From assembly GCA_900554515.1 (NCBI GenBank), contig USHN01000005.1:18108-82107 (forward strand): a stretch of DNA of 64,000 nt, read 5' to 3'. Shown here one piece after another: positions 23,085 to 30,823 of the stretch; the first letter of the stretch is position 1; the number at the start of each line of letters is the position of its first letter. Position numbers and translations under genes: made by a program. Origin of the DNA: an uncultured Acidaminococcus sp. (GTDB taxonomy: Bacteria > Bacillota > Negativicutes > Acidaminococcales > Acidaminococcaceae). Under the pieces are notes generated by a model, which was given only the letters and a program-made list of their open reading frames with translations, searched no databases and was not told the DNA's origin.

Positions 23085-25886
23085 GTGAGTAAAAAAGAAG
23101 ACAAATACAGTGCAACTTTGAACTTGCCCCAGACGGAATTTCCTATGCGGGCAGGGCTGCCCCAGCGGGAGCCGGAGCTCTTGGATTTCTGGTACAAGAA
23201 CGATATCTATGGGGAAAAACAAAAATTACATGCAGGGCATAAAAAGTTTGTACTGCATGACGGGCCTCCTTATGCCAATGGGAATATCCATATGGGCCAT
23301 GCCTTAAATAAGGTGCTGAAAGATATTATTGTAAAGTACAAATATGCCCAGGGTTATGATACCCCTTATGTTCCTGGCTGGGATACGCACGGTATGCCTA
23401 TTGAGCATGCCTGCCTGAAAGCCACCGGAGTAGACCGGCATAAATTGTCCGCTGTGGCTTTGAGGAAAATGTGCCGGGAGTATGCCCTGGGATGGATTGA
23501 TACCCAGCGGAAAGATTTTAAGCGGCTGGGTGTTTTGGGAGACTGGGATCATCCCTATGTAACCTTGGATCCGCATTTTGAAGCGCAGCAGATCCGTGTC
23601 TTTGGCGCTATGGCCAATAAAGGCTATATTTATAAAGGCAAAAAGACGGTTTATTGGTGCCCTCATTGCGAAACGGCCCTGGCGGAAGCAGAAATTGAAT
23701 ATGCCGACCAGAAAACCCCGACCATTTATGTAAAATTCCCCCTAAGCAAGGATAACGGCAAACGGCCAGCGGGTACAGAAGGGAAAGCGGCCTATATGGT
23801 GATTTGGACCACGACGCCCTGGACCATTCCTGCCAACGATGCCATTGCCCTTAACCCGGACTTTGACTATGCCTGGGTGGAATATAACGGGGAAGTTCTC
23901 ATTATGGCCGCGGATCTGGTGGATAAAGTAGCAGAAGAATGCGGCGTAACCTTTGGCAAGGTGCTGGGCACCACCAAAGGTCGGGATATGGAATACATGG
24001 AATGTGAACATCCTTTCCCGGAATATAACCACCGGAAATCCCTTGTTGTGCTGGCGGACTATGTCACTTTGGAATCCGGTTCTGGCTGCGTACATACAGC
24101 TCCTGGACACGGGGACGTGGACTATCTCACTGGTCTTAAATACAATCTGCCCATTCTCTGCCCGGTGGACCAAAAAGGCTGCTTTACGGACGAAGCCGGG
24201 GAACTGTTAAAGGGCAAATTTGTCTTTGACAGCAACGGATTGGTCATTAAACACCTGGCAGAAACCAATACGCTATTAGGCAAAAAGAATATTCACCACC
24301 AGTATGCCCACTGCTGGCGCTGCAAGAACCCCATTATTTTCCGTGCGTCGGAACAATGGTTCTGCTCGGTGGACGGGTTCCGTGACAAGGCGCTGCAGGC
24401 CATTGAAAATGTGCAGTGGATTCCTACCTGGGGAGAACAGCGGATTCATAATATGGTGGCCGACCGGCATGACTGGTGTATTTCCCGGCAGCGGGTCTGG
24501 GGTGTGCCCATTCCCATTTTCTACTGCGAGGATTGTGGGGAACCGCTGATTAACGAAGCCACCATTGAAAAAATTGCCTCTATTTTTGAAAAAGAAGGCT
24601 CCGATGCCTGGTGGAATCACACGGCAGAAGAACTTTTGCCGGAAGGCACCAAGTGCCCCAAGTGCGGCGGCACCCATTTCCGCAAGGAAAAGGACATCAT
24701 GGATGTGTGGTTTGACAGCGGCTCTTCCCATATGGGGGTGTGCAAGGTCCGTCCGGAACTGGAATGGCCTGCCAGCATGTACCTGGAAGGCAGTGATCAG
24801 CACCGCGGCTGGTTCCAAAGCTCTTTGCTCACCAGCGTGGCTGTAACAGGCCGGGCTCCCTATGACAGTGTTCTGACCCACGGCTACGTGCTGGATGGGG
24901 AAGGACGCAAGATGAGTAAATCCCTGGGCAACGTGGTGGTTCCCCAGGAAGTCATTTCCCAGTATGGGGCAGATATTGTCCGGCTGTGGGCGGCTTCTTC
25001 CGACTACAAACAGGATGTGCGGATTTCTCCTGTGATCTTAAAGCAGCTGGCAGAAGCGTACCGGAAAGTGCGGAATACCATCCGGTATATTCTGGGCAAT
25101 ACCTCTGATTTTGATTATCAGAGCGAAAAAGTTCCCTTTGCGGAAATGGAAGAACTGGATCAATGGGCGCTCATGCGCTTTGAGGCTTTGAAAAAAGCGG
25201 TGACCGATGCTTATGAAGCCTATGACTTCCATGTGCTGTTCCATGCCATCCACAATTTCTGCACGGTGGATATGAGCGCTTTCTATCTGGATATTATCAA
25301 AGACCGGCTGTATACGTCCAAAAAGGACAGCAAGGGACGTCGTTCTGCCCAGACGGCCATGTACCAGATTCTGGAAGAACTAATGGTTATGCTGATGCCT
25401 GTCCTGTCCTTTACCATGGAAGAAGTCTATGCGTACATGAATAAACCGGCAGATGCTCTTAAGAGTGTACAAATGCTGCCCTGGCCGCAGCCCCATCCGG
25501 AATACGAAAAAGAAGGGCTGCAGGAAAAGTGGGATGCCTTCCTTGCTGTCCGCAGTGAAATCACGAAAGTCCTGGAAGTGGCCCGTCGGAATAAGACCAT
25601 CGGCAACTCCCTGGACGCCAAGGTGGAACTATATGCGACCGGAGACGCCTACAAAGATTTGCAGGCAGTAGAAAAAGATCTGGCTACGCTTTTGATTGTT
25701 TCCCAGGCTGAGCTCCACGAAGGCGTGGGCGATGCGGGAGAAAGCACCGGGCGGGAAGACCTGAAGGTTTTGGTAGAAGCCGCCGAAGGAGAAAAATGCC
25801 AGCGTTGCTGGACCCACAGCACCACGGTGGGACAAAATCCGGAGCATCCTGAACTGTGCGCTAAATGCTGCGCAGCTTTGGAATAA
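23085..25886 (+). CDS. ileS: Isoleucyl-tRNA synthetase
   Basis: A 933-residue class I synthetase that charges tRNA-Ile. The HIGH motif appears as YANGNIHMGHA at about residue 65 and KMSKS as GRKMSKSLGN at about residue 609. A zinc site is formed by cysteines at CQRCW and CAKCC in the last 35 residues. The editing domain lies between, with TTTPWTIPANDA typical for IleS. The GTG at 23085 follows GGAGG by seven bases; an upstream in-frame ATG at 23013 lies within the T-box and is rejected. Expression is controlled by the T-box. Confidence 0.97.
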   Translation: MSKKEDKYSATLNLPQTEFPMRAGLPQREPELLDFWYKNDIYGEKQKLHAGHKKFVLHDGPPYANGNIHMGHALNKVLKDIIVKYKYAQGYDTPYVPGWDTHGMPIEHACLKATGVDRHKLSAVALRKMCREYALGWIDTQRKDFKRLGVLGDWDHPYVTLDPHFEAQQIRVFGAMANKGYIYKGKKTVYWCPHCETALAEAEIEYADQKTPTIYVKFPLSKDNGKRPAGTEGKAAYMVIWTTTPWTIPANDAIALNPDFDYAWVEYNGEVLIMAADLVDKVAEECGVTFGKVLGTTKGRDMEYMECEHPFPEYNHRKSLVVLADYVTLESGSGCVHTAPGHGDVDYLTGLKYNLPILCPVDQKGCFTDEAGELLKGKFVFDSNGLVIKHLAETNTLLGKKNIHHQYAHCWRCKNPIIFRASEQWFCSVDGFRDKALQAIENVQWIPTWGEQRIHNMVADRHDWCISRQRVWGVPIPIFYCEDCGEPLINEATIEKIASIFEKEGSDAWWNHTAEELLPEGTKCPKCGGTHFRKEKDIMDVWFDSGSSHMGVCKVRPELEWPASMYLEGSDQHRGWFQSSLLTSVAVTGRAPYDSVLTHGYVLDGEGRKMSKSLGNVVVPQEVISQYGADIVRLWAASSDYKQDVRISPVILKQLAEAYRKVRNTIRYILGNTSDFDYQSEKVPFAEMEELDQWALMRFEALKKAVTDAYEAYDFHVLFHAIHNFCTVDMSAFYLDIIKDRLYTSKKDSKGRRSAQTAMYQILEELMVMLMPVLSFTMEEVYAYMNKPADALKSVQMLPWPQPHPEYEKEGLQEKWDAFLAVRSEITKVLEVARRNKTIGNSLDAKVELYATGDAYKDLQAVEKDLATLLIVSQAELHEGVGDAGESTGREDLKVLVEAAEGEKCQRCWTHSTTVGQNPEHPELCAKCCAALE

Positions 25887-25908
25887 TCCGGGACACTTGC
25901 TACAATAG

Positions 25909-25946
25909 AAAAAAACAGATTGTCTTTCTTGACAATCTGTTTTTTT
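25909..25946 (+). terminator. Intrinsic terminator after ileS
   Basis: AAAAACAGATTGTC pairs with GACAATCTGTTTTT around a TTTCTT loop and runs into eight T residues. Confidence 0.9.
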
Positions 25947-25979
25947 TCGTTACAATATACATAACGGAGGTATTGTATT

Positions 25980-26270
25980 ATGATGCACGAAAAGACAATG
26001 CGGGACAAGGAGAGCAAGAAATATCAGGACCTGATCACGCGGCTGAACCGGATTGAGGGGCAGGTGCGGGGCGTGAAACGGATGCTGGAAGAGGATCGGT
26101 ACTGCGTGGATATCCTGACGCAGGTCAGTGCCATCTCCAACGGACTTAATGCGTTTAATAAAAAACTCCTGGCTGACCATATTCACAACTGTGTGGCCAA
26201 AGATATCCGGGCCGGGGATGACACGGTGGTGGATGAACTCTGCGAAACGCTGCAGAAACTGATGAAATAA
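25980..26270 (+). CDS. csoR: CsoR/RcnR-family metal-responsive repressor
   Basis: A 96-residue all-helical repressor of the CsoR family (DUF156). The DNA-facing helix RLNRIEGQVRGVKRMLEE is typical. The three copper ligands of CsoR are present: a Cys in DRYCVDIL (about residue 41) and the His and Cys of DHIHNCV (about 66 and 70). It should release its operator when copper(I) binds. No copper exporter is adjacent; a CopZ-like gene with a matching operator lies 14 kb away (11870). The start at 25980 has CGGAGG nine bases upstream; ATG 25983 is an alternative. It is flanked by terminators and so monocistronic. Confidence 0.88.
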   Translation: MMHEKTMRDKESKKYQDLITRLNRIEGQVRGVKRMLEEDRYCVDILTQVSAISNGLNAFNKKLLADHIHNCVAKDIRAGDDTVVDELCETLQKLMK

Positions 26271-26284
26271 AAATGCGGGAAAAG

Positions 26285-26323
26285 ACTCCGGGCAGTACAA
26301 ATCTTTTGTCCGGAGTGTTTTTT
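26285..26323 (+). terminator. Intrinsic terminator after csoR
   Basis: ACTCCGG (26285-26291) pairs with CCGGAGT (26310-26316) around an 18-base loop, and T residues follow (26318-26323). Confidence 0.8.
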
Positions 26324-26327
26324 CATC

Positions 26328-26356
26328 TTGCACGGGATAGTTGTGCATGGTATAAT
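26328..26356 (+). promoter_or_regulatory. Promoter for the OmpH-like gene
   Basis: TTGCAC (26328-26333), a 17-base spacer and TATAAT (26351-26356) lie about 50 bases before the coding region. Confidence 0.7.
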
Positions 26357-26409
26357 GGCGCGTAAGAACTAAAAAAATGGAGTCCATTTTGAAAGAGAGG
26401 ATGAGTAAT

Positions 26410-26844
26410 TTGAAAAAACAGTTGTTAGCTGTGGTTATGGCGTTAATGGTCGGCTGCGGAACCAGCAGCGTCGTGGTTCCTGCCACTGCCTATGCCGCTG
26501 AGACCATCGGCTACGTAGATTTAAATACGGTGTTTTCCCATCACCCTGAATTCGCTTCTGCCCGGGCTGCTATGAACCTGGAACAGCAGAAAGCCCAGAA
26601 AGAATTTCAGGAAAAAGCACCCAGCCTGGACGATAACGGCAAACGGGCACTGGACAATACCCTGAGTGAACGGATTGCCAAAAGAGAACAGGATCTGTTT
26701 AACCCCATCCGGAAGAAAATTCTGGATGCCGTACACAAAGTGGCTAAGGACAAAGGCATCACCACTGTGCTTACCGCTGGCGCTGTTGTAGACGGCGGGA
26801 CCGATCTGACCAATGATGTATTAAAGGCAGTTGGCGCAAAGTAA
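26410..26844 (+). CDS. OmpH/Skp-like periplasmic chaperone
   Basis: About 144 residues. A signal peptide (KKQLLAVVMALMV) ends in an AYA site before AETIGYVDL. A Skp/OmpH domain follows, with the characteristic GYVDLNTVFSHHPEF opening and a long charged coiled-coil (about residues 60-105). Skp-type proteins hold unfolded outer membrane proteins in the periplasm, so this gene supports a diderm cell envelope. The mature chain is short for Skp. A TTG start at 26410 is placed nine bases after GAGAGG, whereas ATG 26401 would abut it. A Cys near the cleavage region could also make it a lipoprotein, but the lipobox is poor. Confidence 0.8.
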   Translation: MKKQLLAVVMALMVGCGTSSVVVPATAYAAETIGYVDLNTVFSHHPEFASARAAMNLEQQKAQKEFQEKAPSLDDNGKRALDNTLSERIAKREQDLFNPIRKKILDAVHKVAKDKGITTVLTAGAVVDGGTDLTNDVLKAVGAK

Positions 26845-26861
26845 TTTCATAAAAATTGAGG

Positions 26862-26887
26862 GGGCATGCCGCAAGGCATGCCCTTTT
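26862..26887 (+). terminator. Intrinsic terminator after the OmpH-like gene
   Basis: GGGCATGCC and GGCATGCCC pair around a GCAA tetraloop, followed by TTTT. Confidence 0.85.
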
Positions 26888-26895
26888 CTGATCTC

Positions 26896-26924
26896 TTGAC
26901 AGTGAAAAGTGTATTTGATAAAAT
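26896..26924 (+). promoter_or_regulatory. Promoter for the thioredoxin-trxB operon
   Basis: A perfect TTGACA (26896-26901), a 17-base spacer and TAAAAT (26919-26924), about 60 bases upstream of the thioredoxin gene. Confidence 0.75.
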
Positions 26925-26983
26925 TACAGTATAAATTTTTGCGTAGTTTTATTTGGTAAGACGAGCAAGAGGAGGCTTTGATC

Positions 26984-27310
26984 ATGGAGTTTTTACATGT
27001 TACGAAAGATAATTTTGAGACTGATGTAATGAAAAGTAGCAAACCGTTTGTGGTGGGCTTTTCTGCTGTATGGTGCGGCTATTGCAAACGCCTGAAACCC
27101 GCCATGGGGCAGCTGGCAGCAGAAATTGCCGATAAAGTTTCCTTTGGCAGCGTGGATATTGATGCGCAGCCGGAACTGGCCCAACGCTTCCAGGTGGAGA
27201 CCATCCCCAGCCTGATGCTGGTAAAAGACGGCAAATGCAGCGAACTTTTGGTGAACCCGCCTTCTAAAGCTGCCGTGAAGGATTGGCTCACGGAAAAAGG
27301 TGCTTTATGA
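26984..27310 (+). CDS. Thioredoxin-like protein (CGYC active site)
   Basis: A 108-residue thioredoxin-fold protein with active site WCGYCK at about residues 28-33 and the cis-proline segment VETIPSLMLV. CGYC differs from the CGPC of the canonical thioredoxin, which is encoded at 63.2 kb on the minus strand. A CGYC site usually gives a less reducing potential. The stop codon overlaps the start of trxB (ATGA), so it is very likely the dedicated partner of this reductase. ATG 26984 is nine bases from AGAGGAGG; a TTG at 26978 is possible. Confidence 0.88.
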   Translation: MEFLHVTKDNFETDVMKSSKPFVVGFSAVWCGYCKRLKPAMGQLAAEIADKVSFGSVDIDAQPELAQRFQVETIPSLMLVKDGKCSELLVNPPSKAAVKDWLTEKGAL

Positions 27311-28227
27311 GCAAAGTGTATGATGTGCTGATTATCGGCGGTGGTCCATGTGGCTATACCGCTGCCATTTATGCCGCAAGAAGCGGCCTCACCGCAGCCG
27401 TGGTGGAAAAATTAGCCCCGGGGGGCCAAATGTCTACCACCAGCCAGATTGAAAACTATCCGGGATTTCCTGATGGGGTTGATGGCTTTACCCTGGGGGA
27501 ACAGATGCAGCAGCAGGCAGAAAAGGCCGGGGCGGAAACGATTTACGCCGAGGTGCGGAAAGTTGATCTGGCCGCTGCTCCCAAAGTTGTGGAAACCAGC
27601 GAAGGTGTGCTGGAGGGGAAAACCGTAATCATTGCCACCGGTGCCAATCCCAGGAAACTGGGCATTGCCCAGGAAGACAGCCTGATTAACCGGGGAATTT
27701 CCTACTGCGCCACCTGCGACGGAGACTTTTATAAAGGAAAAACCGTGGTGGTCAACGGCGGCGGCAATACCGCTGTAGGCGATGCCTTGTACCTGGCCAA
27801 ACTGGCCAGCAGCGTAACCTTGGTGCACCGGCGGGATGCGCTGCGGGCGCCTGCCAGCAGTGTGGAAAAATTGGAACAAAGCGGCGTCAAAATTCAGTGG
27901 GACAGTGTAATTACGGCCCTTACAGCAGATAAGAAATTAACCGGTGTGGAACTGAAAAACGTTAAAACCGGTGAAACGCAGGTGATTCCTGCTGATGGCC
28001 TGTTTGTTGCCATCGGGCGTGTTCCGGAAAGCGGACTGTTTAAAGGACAGGTGGAACTGGATCCCAGCGGCTATGTCGTCGCTGGAGAGGATACCAAAAC
28101 TTCCCTGCCGGGTGTTTTTGCAGCAGGGGATGTGCGGACCAAAACTGTACGGCAAATTGTTACCGCTGTGGGGGATGCCGCCGTGGCTGTTCACTATGCA
28201 GAGGACTATTTGAACCGGCAGAAATAA
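27307..28227 (+). CDS. trxB: Thioredoxin reductase
   Basis: A 306-residue low-molecular-weight thioredoxin reductase. The FAD-binding motif IIGGGPCGYTAAIYAARSG is at the N-terminus, the redox pair is ISYCATCDGDF at about residues 131-141, and the NADPH-binding motif GGGNTAVGDALYLA follows near 155. The C-terminal FAD motif GVFAAGDVRTK is also present. It reduces thioredoxin with NADPH (or a ferredoxin-linked donor in some anaerobes). It is translationally coupled to the CGYC thioredoxin gene. An in-frame extension upstream has no ribosome site and is rejected. Confidence 0.95.
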   Translation: MSKVYDVLIIGGGPCGYTAAIYAARSGLTAAVVEKLAPGGQMSTTSQIENYPGFPDGVDGFTLGEQMQQQAEKAGAETIYAEVRKVDLAAAPKVVETSEGVLEGKTVIIATGANPRKLGIAQEDSLINRGISYCATCDGDFYKGKTVVVNGGGNTAVGDALYLAKLASSVTLVHRRDALRAPASSVEKLEQSGVKIQWDSVITALTADKKLTGVELKNVKTGETQVIPADGLFVAIGRVPESGLFKGQVELDPSGYVVAGEDTKTSLPGVFAAGDVRTKTVRQIVTAVGDAAVAVHYAEDYLNRQK

Positions 28228-28237
28228 GAAGAGAGGG

Positions 28238-28263
28238 AAGCAGGCTGTACTTCAGCCTGCTTT
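28238..28263 (+). terminator. Hairpin after trxB (weak terminator)
   Basis: AAGCAGGCTG pairs with CAGCCTGCTT around a TACTT loop, but only three T residues follow. It may act as a terminator or attenuator before the Rrf2 gene. Confidence 0.5.
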
Positions 28264-28275
28264 GTGCAGGTTACT

Positions 28276-28773
28276 ATGAAAAGTGATTTTATTGTAGCAG
28301 TCCATACCCTGGTGTATTTGTTTCACCGGAAATGCCTTGCCTCCAGTGAGGAACTGGCGGAAAATATCTGCACCAATCCGGCCCGGGTACGCAAGATTAT
28401 GGGCAAGCTGAAAAAGATGGGGCTTGTCACCACCCGGGAAGGCCATGTAGGCGGGTACTGCCCCAAAACCGGACTGGAAAAAGCCAGCTTATATGAAATC
28501 GCAAAGGGTATGGATACGGTCTTTGTGGATACGAAATGGCGCAGCGGCAATGAAGATATGGAGTGCTTTATCAGCAGCGGCATGGGCGGTGTGTTTGACC
28601 ATTTGTACGGGGAATTGAATGCATTATGCCTGGAACGGCTAAAGACGGTGACGCTGGAAGATATCACCCGGCAAATTGAGGATCAACAAGTCCGCAGCCA
28701 TGTGGCCTGCCACGGAGCCCGGGATGGAGATTGCCCGGCGTGGAAAAATGTACAGGCCCATCAGAAAACCTGA
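28276..28773 (+). CDS. Rrf2-family transcriptional regulator
   Basis: A 165-residue regulator with the Rrf2 winged helix: FIVAVHTLVYL at the start, then SSEELAENICTNPARVRKIMGKLKKMGLV (recognition helix) and the EGHVGGYCP wing. The C-terminal half has Cys residues at CFIS, ALCLE, HVACH and GDCPAW. This differs from the compact three-Cys cluster of IscR or NsrR, so an iron-sulfur cofactor is possible but not certain. Located just downstream of the thioredoxin system, it may respond to redox state. The start at ATG 28276 has a weak CAGG ribosome site. Confidence 0.8.
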   Translation: MKSDFIVAVHTLVYLFHRKCLASSEELAENICTNPARVRKIMGKLKKMGLVTTREGHVGGYCPKTGLEKASLYEIAKGMDTVFVDTKWRSGNEDMECFISSGMGGVFDHLYGELNALCLERLKTVTLEDITRQIEDQQVRSHVACHGARDGDCPAWKNVQAHQKT

Positions 28774-28822
28774 CACGTATTTGTGCTATAATGGTGCAGA
28801 ATACGATAATGAGGTGATACCA

Positions 28823-29542
28823 TTGAAAAAAGTGGGAATTGTAATTGTAGCAGCTGCACTGGCGATGGGGCTTCATATGCCGCCAGCTATGGCAGACCAG
28901 CCACTGGATACGATCCAAATCGCAGGAGTGGCTACGCGTACCGTGGATCCGGATATGGCGACGGTGCAGTTTTCTTATGAAAAACAGGGAAAGACCGTGG
29001 AAGAAGTCCGGCAGGCCGGGGCAGACAGCAGCAGTAAATTCATGCATGCCATGCTGGCCCAGGGCATTGACCGGAATGATATTTCCACGTCCTACTATGA
29101 TGTGTCTCCCCAATATAGCTATGACCGCAGCGGCAGGCAAAATCTTGTGGGATACGCCATCACCCAAGGCTGGAGCGTAAAAGTAAAAAAACTGGCCCAA
29201 CTGGGAACGGTTATCGACAAAGGCCTTGCCAGCGGCATTAACCGGGTGGACCAAGTCAAGTTTGGTTTGCAGAATGAAGACCTTTTTAAACGGCAGCTTC
29301 TTGCCCAGGCGGTGGAAAATGCCAAATATACGGCACAGGCCGTAGCCAATGCCGGCGGAAGGGGCCTGGGCGTGATGCGTGAAGCCAGCATTCCTTCGAC
29401 TTCTGTGGTAGAGCAGCCTCTTGTAGGGGCCAGCCTGCGCATGAACAAAATGGAAAGCGCCGATGCGGCAACGCCAACGGAACTTGCTCCTAAGGCCTTG
29501 ACCATTTCTGTACGCGTTAATACCCTGTTTGCACTGAACTAG
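28823..29542 (+). CDS. Secreted SIMPL-domain (DUF541) protein
   Basis: About 239 residues. A signal peptide (KKVGIVIVAAALAMG to AMA) is followed by a SIMPL/DUF541 domain: IQIAGVATRTVDPDMATVQF, the IDRNDISTSYYDVSPQY segment and the C-terminal LTISVRVNTLF strand. Family members are periplasmic or surface proteins linked to oxidative stress or membrane integrity, with no enzyme activity established. A TTG at 28823 is six bases after GAGGTG and begins the signal peptide; the extension upstream overlaps the Rrf2 gene and is rejected. A TATAAT at 28787-28792 with extended TG could serve as promoter. Confidence 0.85.
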   Translation: MKKVGIVIVAAALAMGLHMPPAMADQPLDTIQIAGVATRTVDPDMATVQFSYEKQGKTVEEVRQAGADSSSKFMHAMLAQGIDRNDISTSYYDVSPQYSYDRSGRQNLVGYAITQGWSVKVKKLAQLGTVIDKGLASGINRVDQVKFGLQNEDLFKRQLLAQAVENAKYTAQAVANAGGRGLGVMREASIPSTSVVEQPLVGASLRMNKMESADAATPTELAPKALTISVRVNTLFALN

Positions 29543-29550
29543 GAGAGGAT

Positions 29551-30306
29551 ATGGGAGTAAAACCAATTCTGATTTTAGGCGCTATGACGAGCGAAGTACA
29601 GGTGCTCCTGCATGCCATGAAGCAGGAAGAAACTTTTTCCATGGGAAGCTTTCTTTTTTGGAAAGGCAAGATGCGTGATACGCCCGTCGTACTGGGGCAG
29701 ACCGGTATTGGAACTGCCAGTGCGGCTGCGGCTACCGCTCTGGGGTGTGAAGTTTTTCGCCCTCAGCTGGTGGTCAATGAAGGAACGGCGGGGGCCTATA
29801 CAAAAGATTTGCATCCCTATGACATCGTAGTAGGGACATCGTATTACAATGCGGATGCGATTCATACCTCGCTGAAAGGGAAGACGCTGTACCTGGATCT
29901 TGTGGCGCTGGAAAGCAGCGGCAAGGAAGCGGAGTACACGGACGCGGAGCCCTTCTGGAGAAAAACGGATGACACGTGGTCGGCGTGGCTGTATGCCCAA
30001 AACCGGTCCTATAACCGGGGCAAAGTGGCAAAAGGCCGTATCGCTTCCGGAGACCAGTGGAATGCTTATCCGGAAAAAATTGAGGAACTGGCCAGAAAAA
30101 CCGGAGCGCTGTGCGAAGAAATGGAATGTGCAGCGGTAGGGGAGATTGCCCGCAGGTACGCTATCCCGTATCTGCCAGTACGGATTATCTCCAACAACAA
30201 CCGGCTCCAGGAAGCCTTTGACGGGGAAACAGCAATTGCCCTGCAGGAATGGCTGGCGGCTCTTTTTGCGAAAAGAGATCTGCCTCTTGTGACGAAGCTT
30301 TCTTAA
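29551..30306 (+). CDS. Nucleosidase/phosphorylase-family protein (MTAN-like, altered catalytic residue)
   Basis: A 251-residue member of the nucleoside phosphorylase / methylthioadenosine nucleosidase superfamily. It has the ILGAMTSEVQVL opening, GQTGIGTASAAAATA, the GTAGAYTKDL loop, and the ALCEEMECAAVGEIARR substrate helix with the ribose-binding Met-Glu. In MTA/SAH nucleosidases the next strand carries an essential Asp (ISD); here it reads RIISNN at about residue 213, with Asn instead. Asn at this site is found in 6-oxopurine phosphorylases, so adenine-specific hydrolysis is doubtful. It follows the SIMPL gene by eight bases and may share its transcript. Confidence 0.75.
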   Translation: MGVKPILILGAMTSEVQVLLHAMKQEETFSMGSFLFWKGKMRDTPVVLGQTGIGTASAAAATALGCEVFRPQLVVNEGTAGAYTKDLHPYDIVVGTSYYNADAIHTSLKGKTLYLDLVALESSGKEAEYTDAEPFWRKTDDTWSAWLYAQNRSYNRGKVAKGRIASGDQWNAYPEKIEELARKTGALCEEMECAAVGEIARRYAIPYLPVRIISNNNRLQEAFDGETAIALQEWLAALFAKRDLPLVTKLS

Positions 30307-30315
30307 AATCGAGAG

Positions 30316-30345
30316 TTGCCAATCCCTAGGAAAATATGATACAAT
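30316..30345 (+). promoter_or_regulatory. Promoter for rpsO
   Basis: TTGCCA (30316-30321), an 18-base spacer and TACAAT (30340-30345). It leaves a leader of about 100 nt before the S15 start. Confidence 0.6.
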
Positions 30346-30351
30346 GCACTG

Positions 30352-30453
30352 GTATCCCTAAAGGGAACCATGAAAGCAACCCTGGCTCTGCTGTACGAGA
30401 CTCCGACGGCGGCACTAGCCATGGCGGTTACTTAATCTAAGGAGGAAAGAAAC
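30352..30453 (+). promoter_or_regulatory. rpsO 5' leader, possible S15 autoregulatory RNA
   Basis: The leader folds locally: GGTaTCCC pairs with GGGAaCC around TAAA, and a GC-rich segment GGCTCTGCTG...CGGCGGCACTAGCC may form a second, branched element. S15 represses its own mRNA in many bacteria through unrelated leader structures. Pairing was judged by eye. Confidence 0.35.
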
Positions 30454-30720
30454 ATGTTAACACCTGCAAGAAAAAAAGAATTGATTGAAACCTACCGTAT
30501 CAACGAACAGGATACCGGATCTCCGGAAGTCCAGATTGCCATCCTGTCTGAACGGATCGGCTATCTGACCGAGCATCTGAAAAACAACAAGAAGGACCAT
30601 CATTCCCGCCGCGGTCTGTTGAAAATGGTTGGGCAGCGCAGAGGCCTTCTGAACTATTTGATGAAGAAAAACATCGAACGCTACAGAAGCATTGTGGAAA
30701 GACTGGGCCTGCGGAAATAA
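30454..30720 (+). CDS. rpsO: 30S ribosomal protein S15
   Basis: An 88-residue S15 with the family motifs DTGSPEVQIAILSERIGYLTEHL and SRRGLLKMVGQRRGLLNYL. It is a primary 16S rRNA binder in the central domain of the small subunit. AAGGAGG lies upstream of the ATG, a promoter and a leader of about 100 nt precede it, and a strong terminator follows. In many bacteria pnp comes next, but here a methyltransferase does. Confidence 0.98.
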   Translation: MLTPARKKELIETYRINEQDTGSPEVQIAILSERIGYLTEHLKNNKKDHHSRRGLLKMVGQRRGLLNYLMKKNIERYRSIVERLGLRK

Positions 30721-30732
30721 GAGTTGGAACTA

Positions 30733-30764
30733 AGCACCACTTCCTTCGGGAGGTGGTGCTTTTT
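30733..30764 (+). terminator. Intrinsic terminator after rpsO
   Basis: AGCACCACTTCC pairs with GGAGGTGGTGCT (one wobble) around a TTCG tetraloop and runs into TTTT. Confidence 0.92.
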
Positions 30765-30823
30765 CGCAGAGAATAAGAGCCCTTGCGTTCATAGATTGGT
30801 ATGGAAAGGACGATGAAACAAGC

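Noticed and set aside
28664..29566. 300-codon frame antisense to the SIMPL gene
   Set aside because: The sense strand encodes a recognisable signal peptide and domain; the antisense frame has neither.
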